A stretch of 64,000 nt of DNA, taken from Terana coerulea (taxonomy: Eukaryota > Basidiomycota > Agaricomycetes > Polyporales > Phanerochaetaceae). Positions 45,792 through 57,870 of the stretch are shown one piece after another. The notes beneath the pieces are model-generated. The model worked only from the letters and a program-made list of their open reading frames with translations, ran no database searches and was not told the origin of the DNA. Location: positions 124,001 through 188,000 of the forward strand of contig JAKOGH010001085.1 of assembly GCA_024811115.1 (NCBI GenBank), read 5' to 3'. Position 1 is the first letter of the stretch. Each line of letters opens with the position of its first letter. A program made the position numbers and the translations under genes.

Positions 45792-47046
45792 GGACACTAC
45801 TCACGACGAGACACGACTTGTCTAAGTCAAAGTATTGATAAGCACACGAGTTTATGCTTTGCTTCGAACTGCTTGTGGCGAGGATGAACAAGCCGTTAAG
45901 GAATATACACCAGGTGGGTGAGGTTCGAATTGCCCGCATGAGGTTGTGACGTCTAGTGCTGTGCTCTCAACACCAAGCTTTACGCTCTCGCGATGGTATA
46001 TGACGACAGCTCATTTATCCGTCTCCGCACACATACTCTCACATACTCTGATGCATTGTATGGCCATCTGACCCGGAAATACGAGGTACCGGTTTTCACT
46101 ATACATCTGTAGGCATTCTACATCAACGTCTTCTGGAGAATGCCCTGCCAGATCACCACTGGCGGGATGGATAGCATCGCTACAGGACAGTGATAAACTG
46201 CGGTGAGTAAATACCACTTCTTTGTAACATGAAATGACCGGCGTTGCAAGGCAGCGTCAGCCGCTGCCTAATTGTGAATGTTTTACTGTATGCGTAGCAT
46301 CTCGCGTCTCTCTCAGCAGTTACGGCCCTGGATCCATTACAGCAGTGCGCCAACATCAATAGGTCAACAAGACGGCCCGACCAACGACCGACTCCCAGCC
46401 GTTCTCCAATAGTCTCGTGAAACATCATCTAGGGTTCTTCCCGAGTCATATTGTCTTCACCATACAGTCACGATGTCAGCCGCCACCATTCCCGTAAGTC
46501 ATTTCTTACTTTCTGAAGTTGCGTGCAGAGGGATAGATCCAACTTTGACGTTGGCCGCTGCTCGAACCCCAGGTTTCACCTGCTCGGTCAGCTCCTAACT
46601 GCGCTGGAGAGCTGGGTGGCGCCTCGCCGTGGCTGCAACCTTGATACGTGTACGAGTATTTTTATTTTATTTTACATTCCTTGCATTTTATCCTCATGCC
46701 GCAACACAGGACCTCCCTTTCTTGTTCTCATTCATGCCCAGACGACCCCGCTGTCCGCTGCGCAGTCCTTGAGCGTCACCACCAAGGCCTAAGCGAGTAC
46801 TGGTCGCATCACTGTCGCTGTCCCGCTGTCTCACCTCAGGCTTGCCGTGTCTCTATTACTCTTCTCCCAGTTCCTTCCCGTAGCGGGATGGGGTCACTTT
46901 TGTTTCACTGATGGAATTACTTCATCATTCAGGATCAATGCAGACGCTCCCAGATGGTACATAACGAGCTTGCCCGTGAAGTGTTATTGTGCTCAGGCTC
47001 GGACAAGGCTCTGACATTCTGGTCGGCTCATTCGGCGTGCAAGAAG
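45792..47046. other. Intergenic, duplicated upstream region
   Basis: About 45980-46640 resembles 50000-50640 upstream of copy 3, so the duplication unit includes this flank. Both contain a short ATG leader (about 46472 and 50451) ending in ccattccc before a gt(a/g)agt-like donor, which could be an upstream exon or a relic. Confidence 0.5.
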
Positions 47047-49470
47047 ATGAGGCCTTCGCTGCGGTGGCTCGTGCTCGCTGCACCAGCGCTCGTCAGCGGA
47101 CTGCCTTCTGCGAAACGTGCACTCAAAGTCAAGGAACAAACTATCCCTCCTCGCGGATGGTCGCGGCAGTCGGAGGCGCCGTCCGACATGGTGCTCAACT
47201 TGCGCATCGCCCTTCCGCAGTCAAACTATGCGCAATTAGAGAAGCATCTCTACGAAGTCAGGTGCGCCGAAACTTCTGGCTGCCATACCGTGTTTTGACT
47301 GGCAACTTATAGCGACCCGTTCCATGAACGCTACGGGGCCCATCTATCTCAGGACGAAGTCAATGAGCTAATTGCCCCCCGTCCGGATAGCGTGGATGCC
47401 GTCAAGAGATGGCTCGCATCCCATGGCATTGGCGAGGAACGCTTCTCTCAATCTCCCGCGGGAGATTGGATCAACGTGCAAGCTCCCGTTAGCCTTGCCG
47501 AGCAGATGCTGGGTACTGTTAGTACCATTGTTACATCTAAAGGTGTCTGAAACGTCTGACCCTCTGAACCCTCCGTAGAAATATCACGTCTGGGAGCATT
47601 CGAGCGGCGACACGCTCGTCCGTACCACCTCTTACAGTCTTCCGGAGCACCTTCACGACCACATCGATTTAATCCAGCCGACGACGCTTTTCTCGAGGTT
47701 CAAGGCCGCGAAGACGACTTTCTACCGTGTTGAGGAGGCCGATAACTCCTCTGCTGCCGCGATCGACGAACCCGCGATTCATGTGCCCACCGCCTCAAAT
47801 GGTCAGGTGGACGCCAGTTGCAACACCACCGTCACTGTCTCGTGCATCCAGCAGCTTTACAACGCGGTTGGCTACACTCCTTTAGCAGACACCGGCAACC
47901 AGATTGCCATCACAGGCTACTTGGAGCAATTTGCCAGATTCGCAGACTCGCAGCTCTTTATGCCGATCAGGTTCCCACGGCTGTCAACAGCAGCTTTAAA
48001 GTGATCTCCGTCGACGGAGGGCAGAACAACCAGACGCTCGGCGCTGCAGGAGATGAAGCTAACTTTGGTATGTTGTCAACTTATCACTCCTTCGAGGTGA
48101 GGTGAACTTTGTGCGCTAACCAGGGTTCCAGATGTCCAATTCGCTTTTGGATTGGCATATCCTATCCCGGGGACATTCTACACTACAGCAGGGCGCCCCC
48201 TTTCATTCCTAGTCTCTCTACACCGACCGACACTAATGAACCATATCTCGATGTACGTCCATTACAACGATTTTGTATTGCGCAAACTGATCCATTTGCT
48301 GATAGTGGGTGAATTTTGTTCTGAGTCATCCCAACCCGCCGCAAACTATCAGGTGAGTGAGATGTTCACCCATGTGCGTGATGTCCTCTAAGACGTAATA
48401 GCACGAGTTACGGAGATGATGAACAGACGAGTGAGTACCTGACAGCTGATCCATGCGGCACCTTCTCATGCTGTATTGCTAGTTCCAGCGTCGTTTGCCC
48501 ATAGAGTCTGCCAGGGATTTGCTCAACTTGGTGCCCGTGGCGTCTCGCTCATATTCAGCTCTGGGGATGGAGGTGTTGGCGACGGAGATCCAGACCCTGC
48601 CACCGCTGTATGCCTGTCCAACGACGGGAAGAATACAACAAAGTTCTTGCCGTTCTTCCCCGCATCATGCCCATTGTGAGTGCATTCATGCCCACCATCG
48701 TATTCCTGAACAAGTTCTGACCAGTTTTTCTGTAGCGTGACTGCTGTAGGAGGAACATTCCGCGTCCCAGAGACAGCAATCTTCTTCTCAGGAGGAGGAT
48801 TTAGCAACATCGTAGGTTCTGCTCTTCCGACCATATCTGTTGATCAAGCTGAAGGCGTATTGTAGTTCTCGCGCCCAGAATATCAGTCTATCGCAGTTCC
48901 AGCCTTTTTGGACAAGCTACCCGCGGATACGTATCCAGGTCTGTTCAACCAGTGAGTCTTTGCTTTCCTGTGGCTCGTTCAACCATTGATCGCCGTGCCG
49001 TCTATAGAACCGGGCGAGTACGTACCGACTTTCTCTTTTACATGGAGCGCTATCGCTAACTGTGAAATTGCAGGGCATCCCTGACGTGGCCGCTCAGGCA
49101 GATAACTTCCGGTTCTTCCTTAACGACCAAGCAATGGCTTTTGCTGGAACCTCCGCCTCCGCTCCGACCTTTGCCGGCCTCGTCTCGTTGCTGAACGATG
49201 CGCGCATCCGGGCTAGCAAACCAACGCTTGGCTTCCTCAACCCGCTTATCTACAGCCTGGACGGTCGGGGTTTCACTGACATCACGACCGGGAACAATCC
49301 GGGTTGTGGGACTCCTGGGTTCAACGTAAGTGCTTTTGATGACTTTCTGCCGACGCCTGCTGACCTTGTCTATATAGGCTACTGTTGGCTGGGATCCAAT
49401 CACTGGTAACGGCACGCCGAACTTCGGCGAGCTGAAGGATGTTGTGTTGGCTCTCCGAGGTGCATGGTAA
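47047..49470 (+). CDS. Secreted sedolisin / tripeptidyl peptidase, copy 2, two frame breaks
   Basis: Same architecture as copy 1. Signal peptide [18 protein letters not shown], prodomain with [20 protein letters not shown] and [19 protein letters not shown]. Mature part has [20 protein letters not shown], catalytic Glu in GDEANF with the Asp just after the intron (DVQFAFG). It continues with [20 protein letters not shown] and [20 protein letters not shown], ending [20 protein letters not shown]. Two single-base losses break the frame: the TTT at 47957-47959 and the C5 run at 48196-48200. Sequence on both sides is well conserved, so consensus error is likely. The 10-base micro-exon is at 49008-49017. 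Confidence 0.88.
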
Positions 49471-50795
49471 TTGACGCGATACCTGCACGATCTGTCGTGA
49501 TATGCAAATAATAACCAACATGGTGCATGCCATCTGGTGAATGCGGTTATTGAAGGACGAGTGACTGTCACTCCGAGAGCCACGCCAGTATGACTGAGAA
49601 ACACTCGTCACTAAGTAGCGTTTCTTACTGTTTCTTACCAATGGCAAATGGGCTATTTTCCCACAGTTACAACATTTGAGCGCCCGAGCTTGAAGCTTGA
49701 TAACTGTCTCTTTACGTAGTGTTCCGTCTTGCACTTGACTTCACCCATCTCGGTCTGTCCACCGAGTAGTCGTGCACAGTTATATGTTATATGTACTGCA
49801 GCTATCACGCTGCCTGATCGCTCTGCCATAACTGAGTAGACCGGCAGCATGTGTACTAGTACTGCGGGCGTGTGTAAAGTATGTACCGAGGACATCGAAG
49901 TCAACGAGGGATAGCCATTGGTGAGTCACAAAAGACTCGAACTGATTTCAAACGTTGCCTTCTACATCTGTCGCTTCAGCTCAAAATCCTCTACACCAGG
50001 CCTTTTACGCTCTCATGACGGCATATGGCAATAGCTCGTCGACCCACTCTTCCTCATAATTTACTTGCTCCACTCAAAAACACGACTATCGATTTCCGCC
50101 GTGCACTTGCAGGTGCTCCGCTCAGCCTGCTGCGACATCTTCGGGAGAATGCTCTGGTAGTGGGGCGCATTTCACCGCAACCAGGCCAGCTGGAAGCTGT
50201 GGCGAGTAGCTGCAATTCATCTACAGTGACTAACTTAATGGCGTCGCGAGGCAACGGCGCCCTTATTGTAAGTACGTCCTTGTATGTAAAAGCATCCCTC
50301 GTCTTCTGAAATTTCTATTCCTTAGATTCTTTACAGTAATGCCGCAGTAATTGTAGAATAATAAGACAGTCCGACCAATATCCGACTCCTACCCGATCTT
50401 CAATGGGCTACCGAAACATCTCAAGGGATCGTCGCTAGTCGTACGGTCACAATGACACCGACTGCTCCCATTCCCTGTGAGTCGTTTCCTCATGTCTACA
50501 GCTGCTCGCAGAGGGCTAATCTTAACTCGTGTTGCCGGCAGTCGGATTCTAGGGTGAATCTGCACGATGATGTGAGCAAAGCTAGGTGGAAGGTAAAATG
50601 ATATGTCCTGCTTCGTAACGGCGGCTGCAACCCTTGACGTGTGTATGAGAATCTCGACAATAGAGCTTCTTTACCACTTCCGCTTGGTTCTGACGCCCTT
50701 AGGCAGTACATAACTAGTTCACCTATCAAGCATTTTTTCTCCTTGTGCCTCGGCAAGGCTCCCTTGTTGTGGTCGACTTTTCAGCGAGCAGTAAA
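49471..50795. other. Intergenic, duplicated upstream region of copy 3
   Basis: Parallel to 45792-47046 (for example cggctgcaacc at about 50623 and gtggctgcaacc at about 46630). No intact gene. Confidence 0.5.
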
Positions 50796-53216
50796 ATGAA
50801 GTATATTCTCCAGTTGCTGCTGTTCGCCTTGCCCGCGCTCCCTAGCGCGCTACCGTCCGCAAAGCATGTTCTCAAAGGTCAAGGAAACTATCCTCCCCCC
50901 TCGCGGATGGTCTCAGCAATCGGAGGCTCCGTCCGACGCGGTCATTAACTTGCGCATCGCTCTTCCCCAGTCAAACTTCCCTCAGTTGGAGAAGCATCTC
51001 TACGAAGTCAGGTACGCTGATTCTAAGTATTCCGAATTGTTATGCAGCATGTTTACTGACGGTGTGGTATAGCGACCCGTCTCATGAACGTTACGGAGCG
51101 CATCTGTCACAAGATGAAGTCAATGAGTTGGTTGCCCCTCGCCCGGATAGTGTGGATGCCGTCAAGACTTGGCTCGCCTCCCATGGTATTGGCGAAGAAC
51201 ATTGCTCTCGAATCGCCCGCGGGAGACTGGATCAAAGTTAAGGTCCCCGTCAGTCTTGCTGAGGAGATGTTGGGTGCTGTGAGTGCCGTTCTTGCGACCG
51301 TGGACATACGCAAAGCCTGACTTTCCTATTCTTCCGTAGAATTATCACATCTGGGAGCATTCGAGCGGCGATACACTTATTCGGACCACGTCCTACAGTC
51401 TCCCTAAGCATCTCCATGACCACATTGACTTGATCCAGCCGACGACGCTTTTCTCGAGATTCAAGGCCGCGAAGACGACCTTCCACTTTGATGAGGTCGA
51501 TAAATCCCCTACTATCGCTACTAATGCACCTGCAATCCATGTCCCCACCGCCTCGAATGGCCAAGTAGACGCCAGTTGCAACACCACGATCACCGTTCCT
51601 TGCCTGAACGAGCTCTACAACGCGGTTGGCTACACGCCTTTGGCTCACACCGGAAACCAAATTGCCGTCACAGGTTATCTCGGACAATTTGCCAGGTTCG
51701 GAGACTTGCAGCTCTTCTTTGCCGACCAGGTTCCAGCGGCCGTCAACAGTACCGTCAAAGTCATCTCCATTAACGGCGGGCAGAACAATCAGTCGCTTGG
51801 AGCAGCGGGACCCGAAGCCAACCTTGGTATGCCGCCGAGATCGCTGGAGTAATAGCTGGATTGCGCTGACAGAAACTACAGATACCCAATTTGCTTTTGG
51901 AATAGCCAATCCTATTCCCGCGACGTTCTATACTACGGCAGGAAGCCCTCCTTTCATCCCCAGCATCAATACACAGAGCAACGACAACGAGCCGTACCTG
52001 GATGTATGTACACTTCACCAATCTTGTCTTGCGTACCTGACTCGACTACTTGTAGTGGCTGGACTTTGTTCTGAGCCATCCGAACCCACCGCAAACCATC
52101 AGGTGGGTTGAAATGACTATCCTCGAACTCCGTATCTTCTGAGAAAGAATAGCACGAGTTATGCGGACGAGGAACAGACAGGGGAGTATATAACACTTCA
52201 TTTATTGCCCCGGTGATACTAACGCGCCCTTGTACTTTCAGTCCCTGTGTCGTTTGCGCAGAGAGCCTGCCAAGGGTTCGCTCAGCTTGGTGCTCGTGGT
52301 GTCTCACTGACATTCAGCTCTGGCGATGGAGGCGTCGGCGACGGCAATCCAGACCCTGCCACTACTACATGTATATCCAACGACGGAAAGAACAAGACCA
52401 TGTTCTTGCCGTTATTCCCTCCGTCTTGTCCGTTGTAAGTGTATTCGCGTCAACTAAGGTATTTCTGAGAGGGTTTGACGAAGCCTGCTGCAGCGTGACC
52501 TCCGTTGGGGGAACGATTTTCGTCCCAGAGACTGCCGTATCTTTCAGTGGAGGAGGGTTCAGCAACGTTGTGAGTATTTCTGCCTTAATTGCACTTACCA
52601 TCCCACTGAACGTATAATCTAGTTCTCGCGTCCAGACTACCAGTCTGCCGCAGTTCCTGCATTCTTGAATAAGCTGCCTGCCGGCACTTACGCAGGCTTA
52701 TTCAATCGGTAAGTCTCAGTTGTCCGGCCATCCATTCAATTCATTGACCAGCACGCCCGCCGTAGGAACGGGCGAGTACGTACCGAATCTCTTGTTACCG
52801 TGGAGCGCCATCGCTAAGTGCAATATTGCAGGGCATCCCCGACGTGTCCGCTCAGGCAGATAATTTCCGCTTCTTCATCGACGGCACTGCCGCATTCATT
52901 GGTGGGACTTCCGCCGCCGCCCCAACATTCGCAGGCTTTGTCTCGTTGCTGAACGATGCGCGCCTTCGGGCTGGCAAGCCACCGCTCGGCTTCCTCAACC
53001 CGCTCATCTACAGCTTGAAAGGCAAGGGGTTCAATGATATCACAACAGGAAGTAATCCGGGCTGCGGCACTCCTGGATTCAACGTGAGTTGATCTGATGA
53101 TTTCCTGTCAAGTCCTGCTAATCCGCAACTCATAGGCTACTGTCGGATGGGATCCAATCACTGGAAATGGCACACCGAACTTCCGCGAGCTGAAGAATGC
53201 AGTGCTGTCCTTCTGA
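50796..53216 (+). CDS. Secreted sedolisin / tripeptidyl peptidase, copy 3, two frame breaks in the prodomain
   Basis: Signal peptide [18 protein letters not shown]. The frame shifts at the AAA 50874-50876, before [19 protein letters not shown], and again at 51210, before [19 protein letters not shown]. The mature enzyme is intact: catalytic pair in PEANL plus [17 protein letters not shown], oxyanion [20 protein letters not shown], catalytic Ser in [20 protein letters not shown], end [20 protein letters not shown]. The micro-exon is at 52766-52775. It is most similar to copy 2, consistent with the 3.7-kb tandem duplication of gene plus upstream flank. Confidence 0.88.
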
Positions 53217-53353
53217 ACTGACTCTGCAGTACAGTCACCGTAATTCTGCGCGACCTGTCAAAGGTGCCCGAGTGGTATGAATATGTATCATGAACTTGTC
53301 AGGAATAACGTGCGGATATATGGTACAATGAAAAAGTGAAACGGACATGCAGG

Positions 53354-54501
53354 TCATTTCCGCATGCGCTTCTTGAAGCGCTCCATAACCTGGCACAGGT
53401 AAGACGCAGAAGCAAGACATAGATGAGCTGCTACTCACCATTTCGTCTGTGGCCATCTGCGGCCTTTCATGGCGTTGTCGAGGCTCGCGGTCTTCTGGAT
53501 GAAGACCCATGGCCTCAAGTTTAGCATCACGCAATATGTCCGCGTCGGATTTTGTCTTCAAATTGGGTCGATAGACTATTCCATAATGAGCACTAGGAGA
53601 GACCACGTAAAGAACATTCGCTTACATCTTGTGGCAGCCAGATGTTCCTCATCCTGGGCTGCTCTCTTGCGATCTTGACGACCTTCGGCTACAATTCGCT
53701 TCGCTTTCTCGGTCTCCTCGATGTTCTTCAACCGAGCACTGCAAGGTGAAATCAGCACTAGGTATTGGTGAATGATCAGGCGACGTACTCCATGCCAAGG
53801 TCGACCTCCGGTATAGCCGTCAGCATCGCCATGCTATTCGTCACATTGCCTTCCTGTTCGTTATCCTTCATGGCTTTCCTTCGGAATATCTCGGCCAAAG
53901 GATCACTGGGACCCTGGTCCTGCTTGTCGTCCTCCGTAATCCCGCGCTTCTTCTTCATGTTCTCTTCTATGTATGCCATCCTAGGAGCCTGTGAGCATCA
54001 ATGCATACTATCCAGCGGCGACATGCGCGCACATGTGTTTGTCGACATCCAGGACGTTCGTCTGCCCGGTAAAGTTGTTGGCTCTGACCACCCGTCGAGC
54101 CTTGGCATCCCTGTCTTCTTCATCTCTGCAGCAAGTCAGTTGGTTTCTGATGGACGGGACGGAAGCTGCAATACACACTCCTCGTCATGCTGGTTGCACC
54201 TGGTCTCAGCCCGCCAGCTTCACCCTCGACCTCGGGATCCTTCTTCTTTTTCTTCTTAATCTCTCCTTTGCTCAGTTTTGCAACATCAATGCCCTGCCGC
54301 GCACGCCTGAGCTTGCGCAGCTCGATGAGGTCTGCGAGACTAAGATATGAATATTCCTAACTTCAATGCCGGTTGGATGGCAGAGACCTACTCTAATTTC
54401 TCATCACCCTCCTCCAGCTCTCCTTCAAGTACCGGAGACTCTTCAGGTTCCGGCGAGACTTGTCGTTGACGAGGCTGGGGACGAGTGCGTTTCTTGATCA
54501 T
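53354..54501 (-). CDS. Tls1 / C9orf78 (HCA59) family spliceosome-associated protein
   Basis: In fission yeast Tls1 and in human C9orf78 act in pre-mRN splicing with Brr2-associated factors. About six exons: 54501-54392, about 54340 to 54200, about 54149-54033, 53980-53789, 53738-53626, 53575-53439 and 53389-53354. Conserved words: KKRTRPQPRQRQVSPEPEES, DLIELRKLRRARQGIDVAKL, ARRVVRANNFTGQTNVLDVD, KHMMAYIEENMKKKRG, GNVTNSMAMLTAIPEVDLGM, ARLKNIEETEKAKRIVAEGR and a basic C-terminus VMERFKKRMRK. The junction around 54150-54200 was not settled. Convergent with sedolisin copy 3. Confidence 0.87.
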
Positions 54502-55000
54502 GGTAGTGGTGTTGAGAAGACAGTGAGTAGTTGGCGAGTACCGATTCTTACTGATGGTAAGCAGACTTGCTTTCCCACGAATACAACGCTCAAACGCAGT
54601 CTGTGACTGGTCTCTTGACCTTCCTCTTGCGCTTGACCAAGCTTGACTTTACCCATCTCTATGTCGGGCCCACTTGTCAAAACCACTCTCGCGCAGCGTC
54701 CGAGCCAAGGTCGCCCTGCTGCTACTGCGGTCTGTGTAGTCGGGTAGATGCAGCATGTATACTGCGGGCTTCTTGCGCAACAATCGCGTCCCTGATCTAC
54801 AAACTGCGCATACTCAGCTTGACCTGGTGCTACAGCTATCATGAGTCAGTCTGCTTGGTTGGGATCAGAAAACATTGGGCCCTCTCCAAGTCTAGGAACC
54901 CGCAAGTCTCAGTGACGCCTTACGGTGCCTGCTGCGTTGGATGATCGAGGTCACATATAACTTGGCAGAAACCAGGAAGCCCAGAAACGTTCAACTCAGG
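54502..55000. other. Divergent intergenic region
   Basis: Between the Tls1-like start and the first GNAT gene. No coding exon recognised. Confidence 0.4.
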
Positions 55001-56102
55001 ATGTCCGCTCCTCCTCCACAGGACAACCAAGGCGATGCCACAGAGCAGCCAGCTCCCTCTTCTCCACGAGGACTGTCAACAAGAGTAGCCATCACTCCCC
55101 ACTTAATGCGATATGGTAGGCAAACACTCCTTGCTCGCGAGATTGTCCCTCGTGGCTGATGTCTCCATAGTGGATGTTCCTACGGCAGCACATGCCATGG
55201 AAGAAGCGTTCAAAGACAACCTTTTCCATCGCTACTTGCGGGACACCCCTGTATGTTATGGAGAATCTGTTTCTAGGGTAAACGAAGGGATGTATACTCA
55301 CATGCGACTGGCCTTAGGACAATGACTCAGACTGGCGGTACGCTCAAGGAGAGCGCGCCCAGGCTCTGGTTATATGGAGCCATTTCACCAGCATGAGCCT
55401 TGCTTGGACTGTGGATGGCGGCCAAGCAGTTATTGGATAGTACGATCGGCTACCTCCGTGCTCTTGACTAAGGAACCTGACATATCGATGTAGCTCGCCA
55501 CCTAAGAACACATTGACTTGGAAAGATAAAGCCCTGATATACGCGTTTGGTGGAATAGCATCTCTCCAAGGTGCATTCACTTTATCCAAGGAGCAGAAGA
55601 ATGTAAGACATACACAAGGCTCGCCTTTCCGTACTAATCGTCGCACAATTTCTATGCAGAGACGGCAAGTGCTGAGAGAGAAGGATGGAAAGGCTGTGCG
55701 GGAGGCTTTAGGGGACCGGAAGGACAGCATGATATACTTGAACGTACTCGCGACTGCACCAGCTAAGCAGGGTCGTGGATATGGTTCGGCTTTGGTCAAA
55801 GTGGTCACTGACATCGTGAGCGGTTCCTCGTACGTGCATTGTTTCTGCGTCTGACAATACTACAGGCGGATGAGAAAGGTCTCGCGACCTTCTTGAACTC
55901 GAGCGAGCCGGAGAACACCAGATTCTACAATTCTCTCGGCTTTGTCGAGGTAGCACAATTCGTTCTCGGCGACGATGATCCCACCTGGCAAGGGCCTTCG
56001 ATAACCATTCTACTGGTACGTGCTCAGCGTTTCGTGCCATTTCTATACTGAAGTCTGGAACAGATGGTGAGAGAGCCGGCTGCTGGATCTGCTATGTCGT
56101 AG
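55001..56102 (+). CDS. GNAT-type N-acetyltransferase, array copy 1
   Basis: Seven exons: 55001-55115, 55171-55250, 55318-55439, 55494-55602, 55660-55815, 55866-56015 and 56064-56102. The N-terminus MSAPPPQDNQGDATEQPAPS is disordered. Then AMEEAFKDNLFHRYLRDTP, SLAWTVDGGQAVIGY and the acetyl-CoA loop APAKQGRGYGSALVKVV (the R/Q-x2-G-x-G/A signature). It continues with NTRFYNSLGFVEVAQF and a short last exon MVREPAAGSAMS. Substrate unknown; the layout (AF-D-PF..RYL) matches fungal GNATs acting on small molecules. All introns GT-AG. Intact. First of five head-to-tail paralogues with identical intron positions. Confidence 0.88.
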
Positions 56103-56475
56103 TTCCAATTGTCTCTGGAGCTTTCGTAGCTCCAGATCTCCACGAATGCAATGAGAAATCGAAGAATATTCTTTCCGACGCATTATGCCTTGGGCGCAGT
56201 TCCTAGAATCATGTTCACCGCGCGCAGTGGCTGCGGTTCTGAGCACCTCATTCGTGCATATCCCGCTCATATGAGTCTGTGTCTCATTGTTTCACTGCGT
56301 ATGGATGATGCTCGTTTACAACATTCTAGCCTGTCCTTCTGGACCACATCGCATGGTGATTGCTGCGTTGAGCGTCTCCCGCGCGTAGACGTATAACATT
56401 CTCCTCTGAGGCAGAACTGTGAGGATTTTTCCTGTGGTCGCGAATCAGATAACGACACGATCTGCCCAAAACATC
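56103..56475. other. Spacer between GNAT copies 1 and 2
   Basis: 373 bases, no gene. Presumptive promoter of copy 2. Confidence 0.4.
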
Positions 56476-57524
56476 ATGGCTTCTCCACCTGGCGAGGGAA
56501 AGCAAGTGGTTTGGAAGCGAGCTCAAGCCCGCCTTATGCGGTACGGTATGTATCCTCCCTGCACTACATGAAGTAGCAAGAAAGTCTAATATACGAACTA
56601 ACAGGAGATATACCCACTGTTGTCGCAGCAAGCAGCGAAGGTTTCAAGGTCGACCCGTTTCGTGCGTACTTACGTGGCACCGCAGTGAGTCCCTCCTCTC
56701 AACACGAACCTCGTCGTTGCGGAGCAAGTTTATCGCGCGACAGGACTCTCTTGGAAAAGACATATACGACGCAGCCCGACGTGAGGTTTCTCCCGCCTCC
56801 TGGAAATACTTCATGGCCATTGGTCGTGCATGGACGGTAGAAGGTGGCCTGGCTGGTGTTGCATGGTGAGTGATTTTGGCATATCGTGTCCCGTAAGCTT
56901 GAACACAATTGCGTTTATGTCAGCATACCGCCTGAAGAAATCATGAGTAACGCTACCAAAGGACTGTTCTTGATGATGGACCATATCGTGTTCTGGTCAA
57001 GCTAGCATGTTTTGAGTGAAGAGCAGAGTCAGGTATGTCGCGGTTGGCTTCGACTTTTCTCGTCATGGATTGGCCACTTGAGTAGCGGCTCGACGAAGCT
57101 AAAATCAAATAAAGGGTTGCTGTGGAACGGGCTCTCGGAGACCGTGTCGACAAGGTCTTGAAAATGTCGGAGCTCCTGTCATCGCCCGTTCGCCAAGGAC
57201 GAGGCTACGGCTCCACTTTGGTGAACATCATTTGCAGAACCGTCAGTGGTACTCAGACCGGTCCATTCATTCGACTTATACTTACGTTCTTTCGATAGGC
57301 AGACGCTCAGAATCGCGCGACATACCTCTTGTCCAGCAATGACAAGAACACGAAGTTCTACAACTCCTTCGGTTTTGTTGAGAAAGGACAAATCATTCTT
57401 GGCGATGACAACCCGACGTGGCAGCAGCCATCTAGTACGTGGTCGTTGCATCAGTCCCGTCCAATTGTACCAGCATGGAGTGCAGATGATCAGAGGGCCG
57501 TTGGCGACACGCAAAACCCAATGA
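56476..57524 (+). pseudogene. GNAT acetyltransferase, array copy 2, two in-frame stops
   Basis: Exon order matches the other copies: MASPPGEGKQVVWKRAQARL, SSEGFKVDPFRAYLRGTA, AIGRAWTVEGGLAGVAC, SNATKGLFLMMDHIVFW, then the CoA loop SPVRQGRGYGSTLVNII and NTKFYNSFGFVEKGQIILGD. The frame is kept throughout, but TAG at 57003-57005 lies before LSEEQSQ, and TAA at 57110-57112 lies just before VAVERALGDRV. Both are nonsense substitutions (each one C-to-T step from a Gln codon), not indels, so this copy is more credibly dead than those with single-base shifts elsewhere. Confidence 0.8.
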
Positions 57525-57870
57525 GTTGAAGATAGTCAAAGTATTGCTGACAGTATATCTCTCGGTGCGCACTAGTAGCATCTTGCTTCGCCGCGTCACT
57601 AATTTCTTGCGCAGATGGTGCAACCTGTCTGCAGGATTGGCTGACACATCGGTTTGATCTTTGCTCGCAGTCTTCGGCGCATGTACGATATGCTAGAGAA
57701 ACCCCGTCCAACTGAGATCGCAACGCCGTTTCGGTGCGTTTGCCAGAATCGATAGTCAACGTGGACAGCCGCAGCTTGGCCTACCTTGCGCCGGCGCGTA
57801 GTGTTATGCGCAGAAATTCTTGTCTAGCTGCGCATCGAGTGGTCGAGGAGTCGGCACTCGCTAAGACACG
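57525..57870. other. Spacer between GNAT copies 2 and 3
   Basis: 346 bases without recognised features. Confidence 0.4.

Noticed and set aside
45925..45960. ggttcgaattgcc resembling a tRNA T loop
   Set aside because: No matching acceptor, D or anticodon stems around it.
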